This document shows, piece by piece, positions 1 through 8,730 of a stretch of DNA of 33,017 bases. Within the stretch, counting starts at the first letter, position 1, and each line of letters begins with the position of its first letter. The stretch spans positions 1 to 33,017 of the forward strand of contig JAZLBL010000036.1 of NCBI GenBank assembly GCA_045613685.1, in the 5' to 3' direction. The stretch comes from Fimenecus sp045613685 (GTDB taxonomy: Bacteria > Bacillota > Clostridia > Oscillospirales > Acutalibacteraceae). A program made the position numbers and the translations under genes. The notes under the pieces were generated by a model. The model saw nothing but the letters and a program-made list of their open reading frames with translations, was not told where the DNA came from and made no database searches.

Positions 1-1141
1 CGATGTTGCCGTATACGCCAGCACCAACTTCTGATTGATATGGTAAATATTCATAGTACATTTCCCACTCAACCATAACTGCACCATCTGATGCACCTGG
101 CATTGAGTCAGCATCAAGGTCGCCTGCCATAAATGCATCAAGAGTATAGATACCATCATAATACATTTCATATTCGATTGCAATAGCTGAGTCAGATGCA
201 CCTATGTTACCGTCCATATCGATATCACCGAAGTAGATATATACATAGCTTTCCACTACGTTACCATCTTCATCAAGAACATTAATGATTGTACCTGTTG
301 TTTCAACGCCAGCATCTTCAGGAACGATAACTTCAAGATAGTCATCGCCATAAGCTGTTGTAAGGAAGTCTGCGATTGTGCCGTCTACTTCCCAGTGGTC
401 ATTCCAACCAAGTGTATCGAAACCGTATACTGTACCTGTGTATTCGCCACCGATTGTGTTATCTGTATCGATAATTGCTTCGAATGGTGCGTTTTCGTTG
501 AGTACGAGTGTGTTTTTATCTGCACCGATTTCAATGTTTGCCGTTGCGTTTTCTAAATCTTTACTTTCAATGTTTTCAGGAATATCCATAATTGTTTTCC
601 CGTTTGGTACGGCGCCAAAATAAAGCATACCTGCTACATTTTCGCTTTTTTTTGCCGATTCTTCAACAACTTTTACTACTGCATTACCTGAAACATCTTC
701 TTTTGCAGTAATTTTAAAAGTGAGAACAACTTCGTCTATTGATTCTGCAACGTCCATATTTGCACCACCAATATATGTAGCAAGTACAAACCCGAATTTG
801 CTTGAATCTATATCTGTGTTGGCATAAACTTTTTCTGTGTCAACACTTTGACTTTCAGTTGTTGTATTTGCAACTGAATATTCTGTCAAAGTTGCTGTGG
901 CTTCACTCACATCAACCAATGTTTTGTCATAAAAAACAGGAATTGACATTGTTGCAACAGGATAATTTGTTGTAACTTTAACTGAAACTATTGCAGATTC
1001 ACCTGCAGAAACAGTTTCTTTATCAGTTGTTATCAAAATATCCGTTGTTTTCGCGTTCGCAACTGATGTCACGATTACAGTTGCAATTAAAAGTGCAAAC
1101 ACCAAAACAAAAGCTATAATTTTTGATTTTTGATTTTTCAT
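1..1141 (-). CDS. Secreted cohesin-like plus dockerin-like surface protein (3' end missing)
   Basis: 380 codons are visible; the C-terminus runs off the left edge. The protein starts at ATG 1141-1139 behind an AAGGTG ribosome-binding site. Residues 1-30 form a signal peptide (basic start, hydrophobic core, likely cut after ANA). Residues about 32-205 resemble a cohesin-type beta-sandwich: a 'VSAGESAIVSVKV' strand, a 'VFYDKTLVDV' strand and a late 'VVLTFKITA' strand. From N210 a second beta module leads into a dockerin-like pair of calcium loops, D306-x-D-x-D-G...D317 and D341-x-D-x-D...D352. The module from residue 210 onward is shared with the giant gene at the right edge. The gene lies 47 bp downstream of the Mrp-type ATPase gene on the same strand and no promoter of its own was seen. 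Carrying both a cohesin-like and a dockerin-like part would suit an adaptor scaffoldin, but the cohesin call is by eye and could be another beta-sandwich adhesion domain. Confidence 0.75.
   Translation of the reverse strand, partial: MKNQKSKIIAFVLVFALLIATVIVTSVANAKTTDILITTDKETVSAGESAIVSVKVTTNYPVATMSIPVFYDKTLVDVSEATATLTEYSVANTTTESQSVDTEKVYANTDIDSSKFGFVLATYIGGANMDVAESIDEVVLTFKITAKEDVSGNAVVKVVEESAKKSENVAGMLYFGAVPNGKTIMDIPENIESKDLENATANIEIGADKNTLVLNENAPFEAIIDTDNTIGGEYTGTVYGFDTLGWNDHWEVDGTIADFLTTAYGDDYLEVIVPEDAGVETTGTIINVLDEDGNVVESYVYIYFGDIDMDGNIGASDSAIAIEYEMYYDGIYTLDAFMAGDLDADSMPGASDGAVMVEWEMYYEYLPYQSEVGAGVYGNI
28..515 (-). repeat. Left copy of 488-bp inverted repeat (beta module plus dockerin-like)
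   Basis: The reverse complement of 28-515 aligns without gaps to 32530-33017 (position x pairs with 33045-x). By hand I count 26 mismatches in the 205 bp at the gene-5' side and only 2 in the remaining 283 bp (left positions 174 and 168). The left copy continues at least to position 1; its partner is cut by the window edge. The repeat lies within the coding region of the surface protein. Confidence 0.95.
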
Positions 1142-1188
1142 AATATCAACACCTTTTCACAGGTAGATTTTTATAGTCAATATTTATT

Positions 1189-2004
1189 TTACTCTGCTAT
1201 CTGTTTGATTACATCAATAAATTGTTTTTCTTCGTTAAGTTCAATAGCACCTTTATCAACAAGTGCAGCATTTTTGGGATTAATTGGCAATTTTGCAAGA
1301 ACAGGAATACCTAATTCTTTCGCAACTTCATCGAGTTTGCTTTCGCCATAAATACTATGTTTTTTACCACAGTCAGGGCACTCAAAACAACTCATATTTT
1401 CAATTAAACCAATAATTGGTACATTCATCATTTTTGCCATATTAACTGCTTTTTTAACGATGAGCGTAACTAAATCCTGTGGTGTTGTTACAATTACAAT
1501 CCCATCAACAGGAAGTGACTGGAACACAGTAAGTGGAACATCACCTGTTCCTGGAGGCATATCGACAAACATAAAGTCAACATCACCCCAGATAACCTCT
1601 TGCCAAAACTGTTGAATTACTCCTGAAATAACTGGACCACGCCATACAACAGGTTGGTCTTCCTTTTCAAGAAGCAAGTTAACACTCATTACTCTTGTTC
1701 CCATTTTTGAAATCATTGGGAACATTCCGTCTTCTGTGCCTTCTGCATTTCCGTGAAGTCCAAAAGCTTGTGGAATTGATGGACCTGTAATGTCCGCATC
1801 AAGAATTGCAGTTTGGTAACCCATTGTCTGTGCAGTAACTGCAAGCATTGATGTGACAAAGCTCTTACCAACGCCACCTTTACCACTGACAACACCGATT
1901 ACTTTTTTTACACTGCTCATTGAATTAAGTGGAGTGTGTAAATCTTTCTTTTTGCTATCGCAGTTTGATGAACAACTGCTACAATTTCCACTACAACCGC
2001 TCAT
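1189..2004 (-). CDS. mrp: Mrp/NBP35-family P-loop ATPase (Fe-S cluster carrier)
   Basis: 271 residues. The family (Mrp, ApbC, NBP35) binds and transfers iron-sulfur clusters to apoproteins in the cytoplasm. The ParA/MinD-like P-loop GKGGVGKS is at residues 41-48, DADITGPS at 69-76 and the 'DMPPGTGD' switch at 148-155. Two cysteine groups are visible: an N-terminal C4, C8, C11, C15 cluster like the NBP35 ferredoxin-type motif, and C206, C209, C212 in the C-terminal half, where the family's bridging cluster cysteines lie. It starts at ATG 2004-2002 behind AAGAGG, 45 bp downstream of mnmE. It is not a chromosome-partition ParA: it has the extra cysteines and an MPPGTGD motif, and a separate parA lies at 21.9 kb. 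The exact client proteins cannot be told from the sequence. Confidence 0.9.
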   Translation of the reverse strand: MSGCSGNCSSCSSNCDSKKKDLHTPLNSMSSVKKVIGVVSGKGGVGKSFVTSMLAVTAQTMGYQTAILDADITGPSIPQAFGLHGNAEGTEDGMFPMISKMGTRVMSVNLLLEKEDQPVVWRGPVISGVIQQFWQEVIWGDVDFMFVDMPPGTGDVPLTVFQSLPVDGIVIVTTPQDLVTLIVKKAVNMAKMMNVPIIGLIENMSCFECPDCGKKHSIYGESKLDEVAKELGIPVLAKLPINPKNAALVDKGAIELNEEKQFIDVIKQIAE

Positions 2005-2049
2005 TTTATATAACCTCTTTTCAAGATAGATAATTATTAACTGTTTCGT

Positions 2050-3411
2050 TTATTTGCCTACACAGAACTGTGCAAAAATTTCATTAACAACCAATTCGGT
2101 TGCCTTTTCGCCTGTTAAAACCATTAGATTTTCAATGGCTGAGTCAAGACAAACTGTGACTGCATCCATAGTTAACCCTAGACTTAACGCATTTTCTGCA
2201 TCATAAAGAGCTTCAAGTGCTTTTTTACAACATTCACATTGACGCTCATTGACAACTGCAACTGCAGATGTGTCAAAATCAGCTGTTCCCAAAAGCTCTT
2301 CAACTGCTTTTGCAAGGTCATCTTTGCCTGTACCTTTTTTAGCTGAGATAAAAACTGTCTGCGAGAAATTCTTTTCGATTTTGCCTTTTAGATGGTTTTT
2401 GTCTAAATCTGTTTTGTTGATAATTCCTATTGCTTTTTTACCCTTGCAAAGTTCAATTAAACGTCTGTCAGAATCATTTAACTCTCGACTTGCATCGAAA
2501 ACTGCAAGTACTAATTCTGCTTTTTCAAGTCTCTTAACTGCTCGGTCAACACCAATACTCTCAACAAGGTCGTCAGTTTCACGGACACCTGCTGTATCTG
2601 CAAGACGAAGAGTGATTCCACCAACATTTACAGTATCTTCAACAATATCTCTTGTTGTACCTGCAATTTCAGTAACTATTGATTTATCTGTGCCTGAAAG
2701 CAAATTCATAAGTGTTGATTTTCCAACATTCGGACAACCTACAATAGCGGTATCAACACCCTCCATAATAATTTGCCCTGTCGAGAAGTCTTTTATGAGT
2801 TTTTCAAGACTTTCTATGCTATATTTAATATGTTCATCGAGATTATTTTCACTTAAATCTTCGATTTCTTCATACGGATAATCAACCCAAGCAGAAAGAA
2901 GAGCTAAATCATAAACCAATTTGTCAGTAATACCTTTGATTTCTTTGAAAAGTCTTCCCTCTAACACACCGAGAGCAATTTTTTCTGCTTGCTCACCCTG
3001 TGCAGAAATTACATTCATAACAGATTCGGCACTTGTTAAGTCCATTTTTCCATTTAAAAATGCTCTTTTTGTGAATTCGCCTGCTTCGGCTGGCACAGCA
3101 CCTGCTTGAAAAGCAGCTTTAAGCACCTTGTCTGTTACAAAAAGTCCACCATGACAAGATATTTCAACAACATCTTCACCTGTATAACTTTTTGGAGCTC
3201 TGAAAAGAAGAGCAACAACTGTATCAATGTCGCTTTCTTTGTCGTGTGCTTTACCATAAAGAGCAGAATAACCATCTATTTCACAAAGTTTTTTGCCCCC
3301 AAATGAAGAAAAAATCTTGTCACCAATATTAATAGCATCTTCACCTGAAATTCTGACAACACCGATGCCACCCGGTGCTCTACCAGTTGAGATTGCTGCT
3401 ATTGTGCTCAT
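2050..3411 (-). CDS. mnmE: tRNA modification GTPase MnmE (TrmE)
   Basis: 453 residues, full length for the family. With MnmG it installs the aminomethyl-type group at C5 of wobble uridine 34. An N-terminal folate-binding domain (about 1-115) is followed by helical segments and an inserted G domain: P-loop GCPNVGKS 225-232, GTTRD 251-255, DTAG 272-275 and NKTD 332-335. The C-terminus is FCVGK, matching the family's FC[IVL]GK end with the cysteine needed for the reaction (C450). Its start codon overlaps the tadA stop by four bases (ATGA at 3411-3408), suggesting translational coupling. In many Firmicutes mnmE sits between jag and mnmG; here that place (18056-18114) holds only a terminator, and mnmE lies on the opposite side of oriC from its partner mnmG. 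Confidence 0.97.
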   Translation of the reverse strand: MSTIAAISTGRAPGGIGVVRISGEDAINIGDKIFSSFGGKKLCEIDGYSALYGKAHDKESDIDTVVALLFRAPKSYTGEDVVEISCHGGLFVTDKVLKAAFQAGAVPAEAGEFTKRAFLNGKMDLTSAESVMNVISAQGEQAEKIALGVLEGRLFKEIKGITDKLVYDLALLSAWVDYPYEEIEDLSENNLDEHIKYSIESLEKLIKDFSTGQIIMEGVDTAIVGCPNVGKSTLMNLLSGTDKSIVTEIAGTTRDIVEDTVNVGGITLRLADTAGVRETDDLVESIGVDRAVKRLEKAELVLAVFDASRELNDSDRRLIELCKGKKAIGIINKTDLDKNHLKGKIEKNFSQTVFISAKKGTGKDDLAKAVEELLGTADFDTSAVAVVNERQCECCKKALEALYDAENALSLGLTMDAVTVCLDSAIENLMVLTGEKATELVVNEIFAQFCVGK

Positions 3412-3875
3412 TTTTCTTCACCTGCTTTACTTTTGCGTAAATCTTTAAAAAACTTTGTAAGTATTTCAGAGCATTCTGTTTCTAAAATTCCACCCTCATA
3501 TTGTGGTTTATGAGTGAAATTCATATCAAAAAGCTGTGCCGCCGAAACAACAGCACCATTTTTTATATCTTTTGCTCCAAAATATATATTTTTTATTCTT
3601 GAATTTATTATTGCACCTGCACACATTGGACAAGGCTCTAATGTGACATACATATCACAATGCCACAGTCTCCAACCGCCAAGTTTTGCACAAGCCTGGT
3701 TTATTGCTTCAATTTCAGCATGGTGCAAAGCGTTTTTTACTGTTTCACGCTTATTTCTACCTTCGCCTACTATTTCGCCATTGCAAACAACAATCGCACC
3801 AACTGGCACTTCGCCTTCATCTGCTGAAAGTTTTGCTAATTGCAATGCATAATTCATATAATATTCTTTATTCAT
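3408..3875 (-). CDS. tadA: tRNA adenosine-34 deaminase TadA
   Basis: 155 residues, normal for TadA. It converts A34 of tRNA-Arg(ACG) to inosine. The zinc-dependent deaminase motifs are clear: H52-A-E54 (zinc ligand and proton shuttle) and PC82-P-M-C85 (zinc ligands). The ATG start at 3875-3873 overlaps the stop of the upstream CPBP gene by four bases and has only a weak upstream CAGG, so translation probably depends on coupling. The stop overlaps the mnmE start in the same way. A cytidine deaminase or guanine deaminase is less likely given the 'HAEIEAINQA' and 'TLEPCPMCAGAI' context. Confidence 0.95.
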   Translation of the reverse strand: MNKEYYMNYALQLAKLSADEGEVPVGAIVVCNGEIVGEGRNKRETVKNALHHAEIEAINQACAKLGGWRLWHCDMYVTLEPCPMCAGAIINSRIKNIYFGAKDIKNGAVVSAAQLFDMNFTHKPQYEGGILETECSEILTKFFKDLRKSKAGEEK

Positions 3876-4933
3876 ACCTGAGATTCTGAAATGCTTGTAA
3901 GTGTTGTAACAACCATAAGAATGATTGCCATAATCATTGGTATATTAACAAACACTGATGTAATTTTTTCTGTTGTTTTCAACGAATTAACGCCTTTTGC
4001 CAATTTAACTTTATAATTCATTGAGCGATATTTATTAAATGCAAAAATTCCTGCAACCACCATAACTCCAAGTATTCCAAGTGTGGTAATATTTGCTATT
4101 GTACCGCTAAAATTACTATCAGCTGTTGTAACTATAACAGAGTAGAAATTATTTAAGAAATGTAAAATGATTGATGGCCACAAGCTTCCTGTTGCCACAA
4201 CTACATATCCAAAATAAATACCTGCAATAATTGTATATGGAACTTGAACCATATTACCATGAAGAAGTGAGAATATCACAGCTGACACAACAATAGCAAA
4301 ACCATCACCAAATCTGCGTAAAGGTTGAAGAAGAATTCCACGAATTGCAATTTCTTCTAATATGGCAGGGATTATCGCAACAAACAATGTCATAAACAAA
4401 AAGTCTTTGACGCTTGTTACTGCCATATCTTCCATTCCGCTTGTGAAATCAACACCCATAAAACTCTGAAACATAAGTGATATAAAGTTTATTAAAAATG
4501 TTGAAAGCAATGTGAGTGGCAAAAATGCAACAACTAAATATGTTGAAGCTTTTGTGTTGTAGGTTGTGCCCATTGGAAGTATTCCTGTAATTTTCTTTTT
4601 TCTTAACACTACATAAGTAGCCAAAAATGGTACACCTATAAACAAAACTGTTGCAATCGAAGAAAATGCCCAAGAACCTAAACCTTGCTCATAGATGAAA
4701 TCTATATTCAATGATGTTTTTGAATATAAAAATGCTACAAGTAAGCCAATCAAAGTTGACATTACAAAATACACAACTATTGAAAAACCACAAAGTGCCC
4801 CTATTGTTTTGAGAATCTTTTTATCGTTTTTCTTCTCTTGTTGCTTCTCATAATATTCATTTGTATTATTTTCTTGTCTATAACCATAGGGTTGATAGCT
4901 ATCAACCCTATTATTAAAATTATTATTTTCCAT
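3872..4933 (-). CDS. CPBP-family intramembrane metalloprotease
   Basis: 353 residues. A polar, Asn/Gln-rich N-terminal tail (about 1-40) precedes roughly eight hydrophobic segments. The three CPBP (Abi/CAAX protease-like) motifs are present: E193-E194-x3-R198, F221-x3-H225, and H258 followed by N262. In the Rce1/CPBP family the glutamates and histidines form the active site within the membrane. The substrate is unknown; family members act in CAAX processing, bacteriocin immunity or protein maturation. There is no bacteriocin gene beside it. It lies 32 bp downstream of the LytR-CpsA-Psr gene and overlaps tadA by four bases, so it appears to be part of the left operon rather than an inserted immunity gene. 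Confidence 0.85.
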   Translation of the reverse strand: MENNNFNNRVDSYQPYGYRQENNTNEYYEKQQEKKNDKKILKTIGALCGFSIVVYFVMSTLIGLLVAFLYSKTSLNIDFIYEQGLGSWAFSSIATVLFIGVPFLATYVVLRKKKITGILPMGTTYNTKASTYLVVAFLPLTLLSTFLINFISLMFQSFMGVDFTSGMEDMAVTSVKDFLFMTLFVAIIPAILEEIAIRGILLQPLRRFGDGFAIVVSAVIFSLLHGNMVQVPYTIIAGIYFGYVVVATGSLWPSIILHFLNNFYSVIVTTADSNFSGTIANITTLGILGVMVVAGIFAFNKYRSMNYKVKLAKGVNSLKTTEKITSVFVNIPMIMAIILMVVTTLTSISESQV

Positions 4934-4965
4934 TGAAAATCCCTGATAAATACAAATTTATGTTT

Positions 4966-6141
4966 TTATTTAATAACATCAAGTGCTGTTTTTCTTTCTT
5001 CAGGAAGATTAATATTAGTCTCTCCATAAAGTTCCATCTGAAGCTTTTGTGCAACTAATGGATAGTCAACAACCCAAATCCAAGCAGTTGACTTTGAATT
5101 GTAGCCACGACGAGCGTCTTCTGTTGGCATTGTAAATTCGCTGATTTCATATTTTGCCCAACCCTCAGTTACTGCTTTTGTTGCATATGACAAAATATCT
5201 TTCTTTGGAATATTAGTTCTTACATTTGCAAGAATAACATCAAAAACTTCGTTTATGTCAGAAAGTGATGCGTTTACACATTTATCGATAAGTGCGTTAA
5301 CAACTTGACGCTGACGAGCAACACGGCTAACGTCACCATCTTTATCTGTTTTTCTTACTCTTGCAAAATCAAGTGCCTGTTTACCATTAAGTAAAACTTT
5401 TTCTCCTTTTGGGAAGTACTCACCCCTTGCTTCTACTGTAAGGTGGTTTGCTATATAAGCAGGCACATCAACCCGTACTCCTCCAAGAACATCGATAACA
5501 TCTTTGAATGAATCAAAATCTACAAGTGCATAACCATCGATTTCAATCTTATAATCATTTTCGATTGTTTCAACAAGATATGGTGCACCACCATTTGCAC
5601 AAGCCGCATTGAGTTTAGCATAACTATCAAACTGGTCCATATAAGTATAGCTATCACGCATAAATGAAACTAGTTTGATTTTCTTTTCGGATTTGTTGAT
5701 TGAAACAAGCATCATAACATCTGTGTTACCTTTATCGGTAATAGATGCTCTTCCTTCTTCAGTTGAAGATGCGTCACTACCAATAAGTAAAACATTAAGA
5801 ATGTTTTTGTTGCTCATTTTTTGACCACCATTAGTAGCCCAGTTTTTAAGAATTTCTCTGAAACTGCTACCTGTTGCATCATCCATTTCAGCAAAGTCAA
5901 TCATTTCGTCATCAACGAATTCTTTATTTGGGTCAATTGTTGTTTGCTCAGTTTCGTAATCAATTCTGTTGAGTTTATCGTTTACAAACCAAATAGCAAA
6001 TCCACCGGCAAAGAGCAAAAACGCCAAAAGAATGCAAAGAATAATCACGAGAGTTTTTTTCTTTTTACTCATTGGTTTCTTTTCTTTTTTTGCAGTTTCT
6101 TCAGACATTTCAGCCGATACTTTTTTTTCGTTGTCGCTCAT
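4966..6141 (-). CDS. LytR-CpsA-Psr (LCP) family cell-wall glycopolymer ligase
   Basis: 391 residues. Residues 1-29 are a charged cytoplasmic tail rich in Lys and Glu, 30-53 a single transmembrane helix, and about 115 to 300 the extracellular LCP domain. Family motifs seen: LLIGSD 118-123, NTDVMML 139-145, SFMRDS 159-164, and the ALDFARVRK segment starting at 256 with arginines R261, R263, R273 and R276 that bind the polyprenyl pyrophosphate substrate. LCP enzymes attach teichoic acid, capsule or other glycopolymers to peptidoglycan. RBS AAAGGAAAG lies before ATG 6141-6139. The gene follows gyrA by 29 bp with no terminator seen, so it is probably co-transcribed with gyrase. The attached polymer cannot be inferred. 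Confidence 0.9.
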   Translation of the reverse strand: MSDNEKKVSAEMSEETAKKEKKPMSKKKKTLVIILCILLAFLLFAGGFAIWFVNDKLNRIDYETEQTTIDPNKEFVDDEMIDFAEMDDATGSSFREILKNWATNGGQKMSNKNILNVLLIGSDASSTEEGRASITDKGNTDVMMLVSINKSEKKIKLVSFMRDSYTYMDQFDSYAKLNAACANGGAPYLVETIENDYKIEIDGYALVDFDSFKDVIDVLGGVRVDVPAYIANHLTVEARGEYFPKGEKVLLNGKQALDFARVRKTDKDGDVSRVARQRQVVNALIDKCVNASLSDINEVFDVILANVRTNIPKKDILSYATKAVTEGWAKYEISEFTMPTEDARRGYNSKSTAWIWVVDYPLVAQKLQMELYGETNINLPEERKTALDVIK

Positions 6142-6170
6142 AATATATCTTTCCTTTCACACCGAAAAAA

Positions 6171-8699
6171 TTATTCTTCTGTAACAACTTCTGTTTCAGT
6201 ATTTTCACTTTCTTCAATTTCTTCGTCATCTTCGTGTGCTGCGAGAGAAATTGTAACTACCTTTTCACCATCTTTTGTCTTCATAAGAATAACACCCTTT
6301 GAAGGACGGTTACATTCTCTAACCTGCTCTGCAGGAAGACGGATGATAATACCATCAGAAGAAATCATAATAATATCCTGATTTTCTTCTACCATTTCAA
6401 CGGCGCAAACTTCACCATACTGTTCAGTATGATAGTTAGTAAGACCCTTACCACCACGGTTCTGAACACGATAGTTAGAAACGTCACTTCTTCTGCCGTA
6501 ACCTTTTTCACTGATTGTAAGAACTTTACCTTCATTGCCGAAAATAACCATACCTACAACTTCGTCACCATCTGAGAGAGTAATTGCACGAACACCACGA
6601 GCAGTTCTACCGATTGCACGAGCGTCATTTTCTTTAAAGCAGATGCTCATACCCTTACGAGTTGCAACCATAAGATTCTGTTCACCGTCGGTAAGTTTAA
6701 CCCAACGAAGTTCGTCGCCCTCGTCAAGATTAATTGCGATAATACCACTCTTACGGATATTCTTATACGCATCAAGCTCTGTTCTCTTAATAACACCATT
6801 CTTTGTAGCCATACAAAGGAAGTATTTATCTTCACCAAAGTCAGGAACACGAAGCATTGCTGTAACTTTTTCATCAGCAGTAATCGGAAGAATATTAACA
6901 ATGTTCATACCCTTACTTGTTCTTGTTCCTTCTGGAATTTCGTAACCTTTAAGACGATACATCTTACCTTCTGATGTGAAGAAGAGAATATAATCGTGTG
7001 AAGAACAGATAAACATGCTTTCAGCATAGTCTTCTTCACGACGGCTCATACCCTTGATACCTTTACCACCACGGCGTTGTACCTGATAAGTTTCAACAGG
7101 CTGACGCTTAATGTAACCCATCTTTGTAAGAGTAAATACGCAATCTTCTTCTGCAATAAGGTCTTCAATATCAACTTCACCAAGAACATTTGAAATTTCT
7201 GTTCTTCTGTCGTCACTATATTTTTTACCAATAGCAGAAAGTTCATCCTTTAAGATTTCTTTAACTTTTGTTTCTGAACCGAGAATTTCAAGATATTCAG
7301 CAATCTTAACTCTCAATTCGTCACGTTCTGCAATAATTTTTTGAATTTCAAGACCTGCAAGTTGGCCAAGACGGAAAGCAACGATAGCAGATGCCTGTGG
7401 GTCATCAAAGTCGAATTTTTCCATAATAGCAACTTTTGCTTCTGCCTGACCACCCTTACAACCACGGATTGTTGCGATAATTTCGTCAACAATATCAATA
7501 GCACGAGCAAGACCTTCAAGAATATGTTCTCTTGCCTGAGCTTTATTAAGGTCATATTGTGTTCTTCTTGTAATAATTTCACACTGGAACTTGATATATT
7601 CTTCAATGATTTGTTTTAAGGTAAGGATTTTTGGTTCACCGTTAACAAGTGCCAACTGAATGATACCATAAGAAATCTGAAGCTGTGTCATCTGATACAA
7701 CTGATTGAGCACAACCTGTGGATTAGCGTCACGTTTAAGGTCGATAACGATTCGCATACCACCGCCACGTTTTGATGAATAGTCATTAATATCAGAAAGA
7801 CCTTCAATTCTCTTATCTTTATGCAAATCAGCAATAGACTCAATAAGTCTTGCTTTATTTACCTGATATGGAAGCTCAGTAATAATAATCTGGAATCTGC
7901 CATTTTTCTCATTTTCAACAATTTCAGCACGACCACGAAGTGTAATCTTTCCACGACCAGTAGCATATGCAGCGCGGATACCGCTTCTTCCCATAATAAT
8001 ACCACTTGTTGGGAAGTCAGGTCCTTTGATATGCTCCATAATATCGTCAAGCTCTGCTTCTGGGTTATCAATTACACAGCAGATACCGTCAACAAGTTCA
8101 CCAAGGTTATGTGGTGGAATGTTTGTAGCCATACCAACCGCGATACCTGTTGAGCCGTTTGCCAAAAGGTTTGGATATCTTGATGGGAGCACTGTTGGCT
8201 CTTTAAGACGGTCGTCGTAGTTAGTTGTGAAATCAACTGTATCTTTATCAATATTTGTGAGCATTTCAAGAGCAATTTTACTCATTCTTGATTCTGTATA
8301 ACGATATGCAGCAGCAGGGTCACCGTCGATTGAACCGAAGTTACCGTGACCGTCAACAAGAACATATCTCATTGAGAAATCCTGAGCAAGACGAACCATT
8401 GCATCATAAACAGACGCGTCACCATGTGGATGGTAACGACCAAGCACTGAACCGACTGTGTCAGCGCACTTACGATGTGGCTTGTCAGGATAAAGTGAAT
8501 TTTCATACATTGTGTAGAGAATTCTTCTGTGAACAGGTTTTAAACCATCACGCACGTCGGGAAGAGCACGTGCAGTAATAACTGACATTGAGTAGTCAAG
8601 GAAAGATTTTCTCATTTCCTTGTTAATCTCAACATTTATAATATTCTGTTCTTCAAGTGGTGTGTAACCACCTAAATTAGGATTGTTAGCTTTACTCAT
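6171..8699 (-). CDS. gyrA: DNA gyrase subunit A
   Basis: 842 residues, full length. It is the DNA-cleaving subunit of gyrase (A2B2), which introduces negative supercoils. The catalytic tyrosine is Y134 in the RYTE motif. The GyrA-box QRRGGKG, needed for DNA wrapping and hallmark of gyrase rather than topoisomerase IV, is at 541-547, at the start of the C-terminal beta-pinwheel; the C-terminus is acidic. In the quinolone-determining region the sequence is HPHGDASVYD (90-99), so the position equivalent to E. coli Ser83 is alanine (A95) while Asp87 is conserved (D99). RBS AGAGGTAA precedes ATG 8699-8697. The gene follows gyrB by 31 bp, a standard pair. Confidence 0.98.
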   Translation of the reverse strand: MSKANNPNLGGYTPLEEQNIINVEINKEMRKSFLDYSMSVITARALPDVRDGLKPVHRRILYTMYENSLYPDKPHRKCADTVGSVLGRYHPHGDASVYDAMVRLAQDFSMRYVLVDGHGNFGSIDGDPAAAYRYTESRMSKIALEMLTNIDKDTVDFTTNYDDRLKEPTVLPSRYPNLLANGSTGIAVGMATNIPPHNLGELVDGICCVIDNPEAELDDIMEHIKGPDFPTSGIIMGRSGIRAAYATGRGKITLRGRAEIVENEKNGRFQIIITELPYQVNKARLIESIADLHKDKRIEGLSDINDYSSKRGGGMRIVIDLKRDANPQVVLNQLYQMTQLQISYGIIQLALVNGEPKILTLKQIIEEYIKFQCEIITRRTQYDLNKAQAREHILEGLARAIDIVDEIIATIRGCKGGQAEAKVAIMEKFDFDDPQASAIVAFRLGQLAGLEIQKIIAERDELRVKIAEYLEILGSETKVKEILKDELSAIGKKYSDDRRTEISNVLGEVDIEDLIAEEDCVFTLTKMGYIKRQPVETYQVQRRGGKGIKGMSRREEDYAESMFICSSHDYILFFTSEGKMYRLKGYEIPEGTRTSKGMNIVNILPITADEKVTAMLRVPDFGEDKYFLCMATKNGVIKRTELDAYKNIRKSGIIAINLDEGDELRWVKLTDGEQNLMVATRKGMSICFKENDARAIGRTARGVRAITLSDGDEVVGMVIFGNEGKVLTISEKGYGRRSDVSNYRVQNRGGKGLTNYHTEQYGEVCAVEMVEENQDIIMISSDGIIIRLPAEQVRECNRPSKGVILMKTKDGEKVVTISLAAHEDDEEIEESENTETEVVTEE

Positions 8700-8730
8700 T
8701 TTATTACCTCTATTTTTCTAACTTTATAAC

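Noticed and set aside
1189..2004. A second chromosome-partition ParA
   Set aside because: The two cysteine clusters and the MPPGTGD motif identify the Mrp/NBP35 family.
3740..3760. Further parS site (TGTTTCACG)
   Set aside because: Only a half-site; the second half (CTTATTTC) does not match. The half-site near 2577 (GTTTCACGG) fails in the same way.
3872..4933. Bacteriocin immunity role for the CPBP protease
   Set aside because: No bacteriocin precursor, processing or transport gene lies nearby; the gene is embedded in a housekeeping operon with overlaps.
7912..7920. DnaA-box-like TTTTCAACA inside gyrA
   Set aside because: A single copy in AT-rich coding sequence without a cluster; likely chance.
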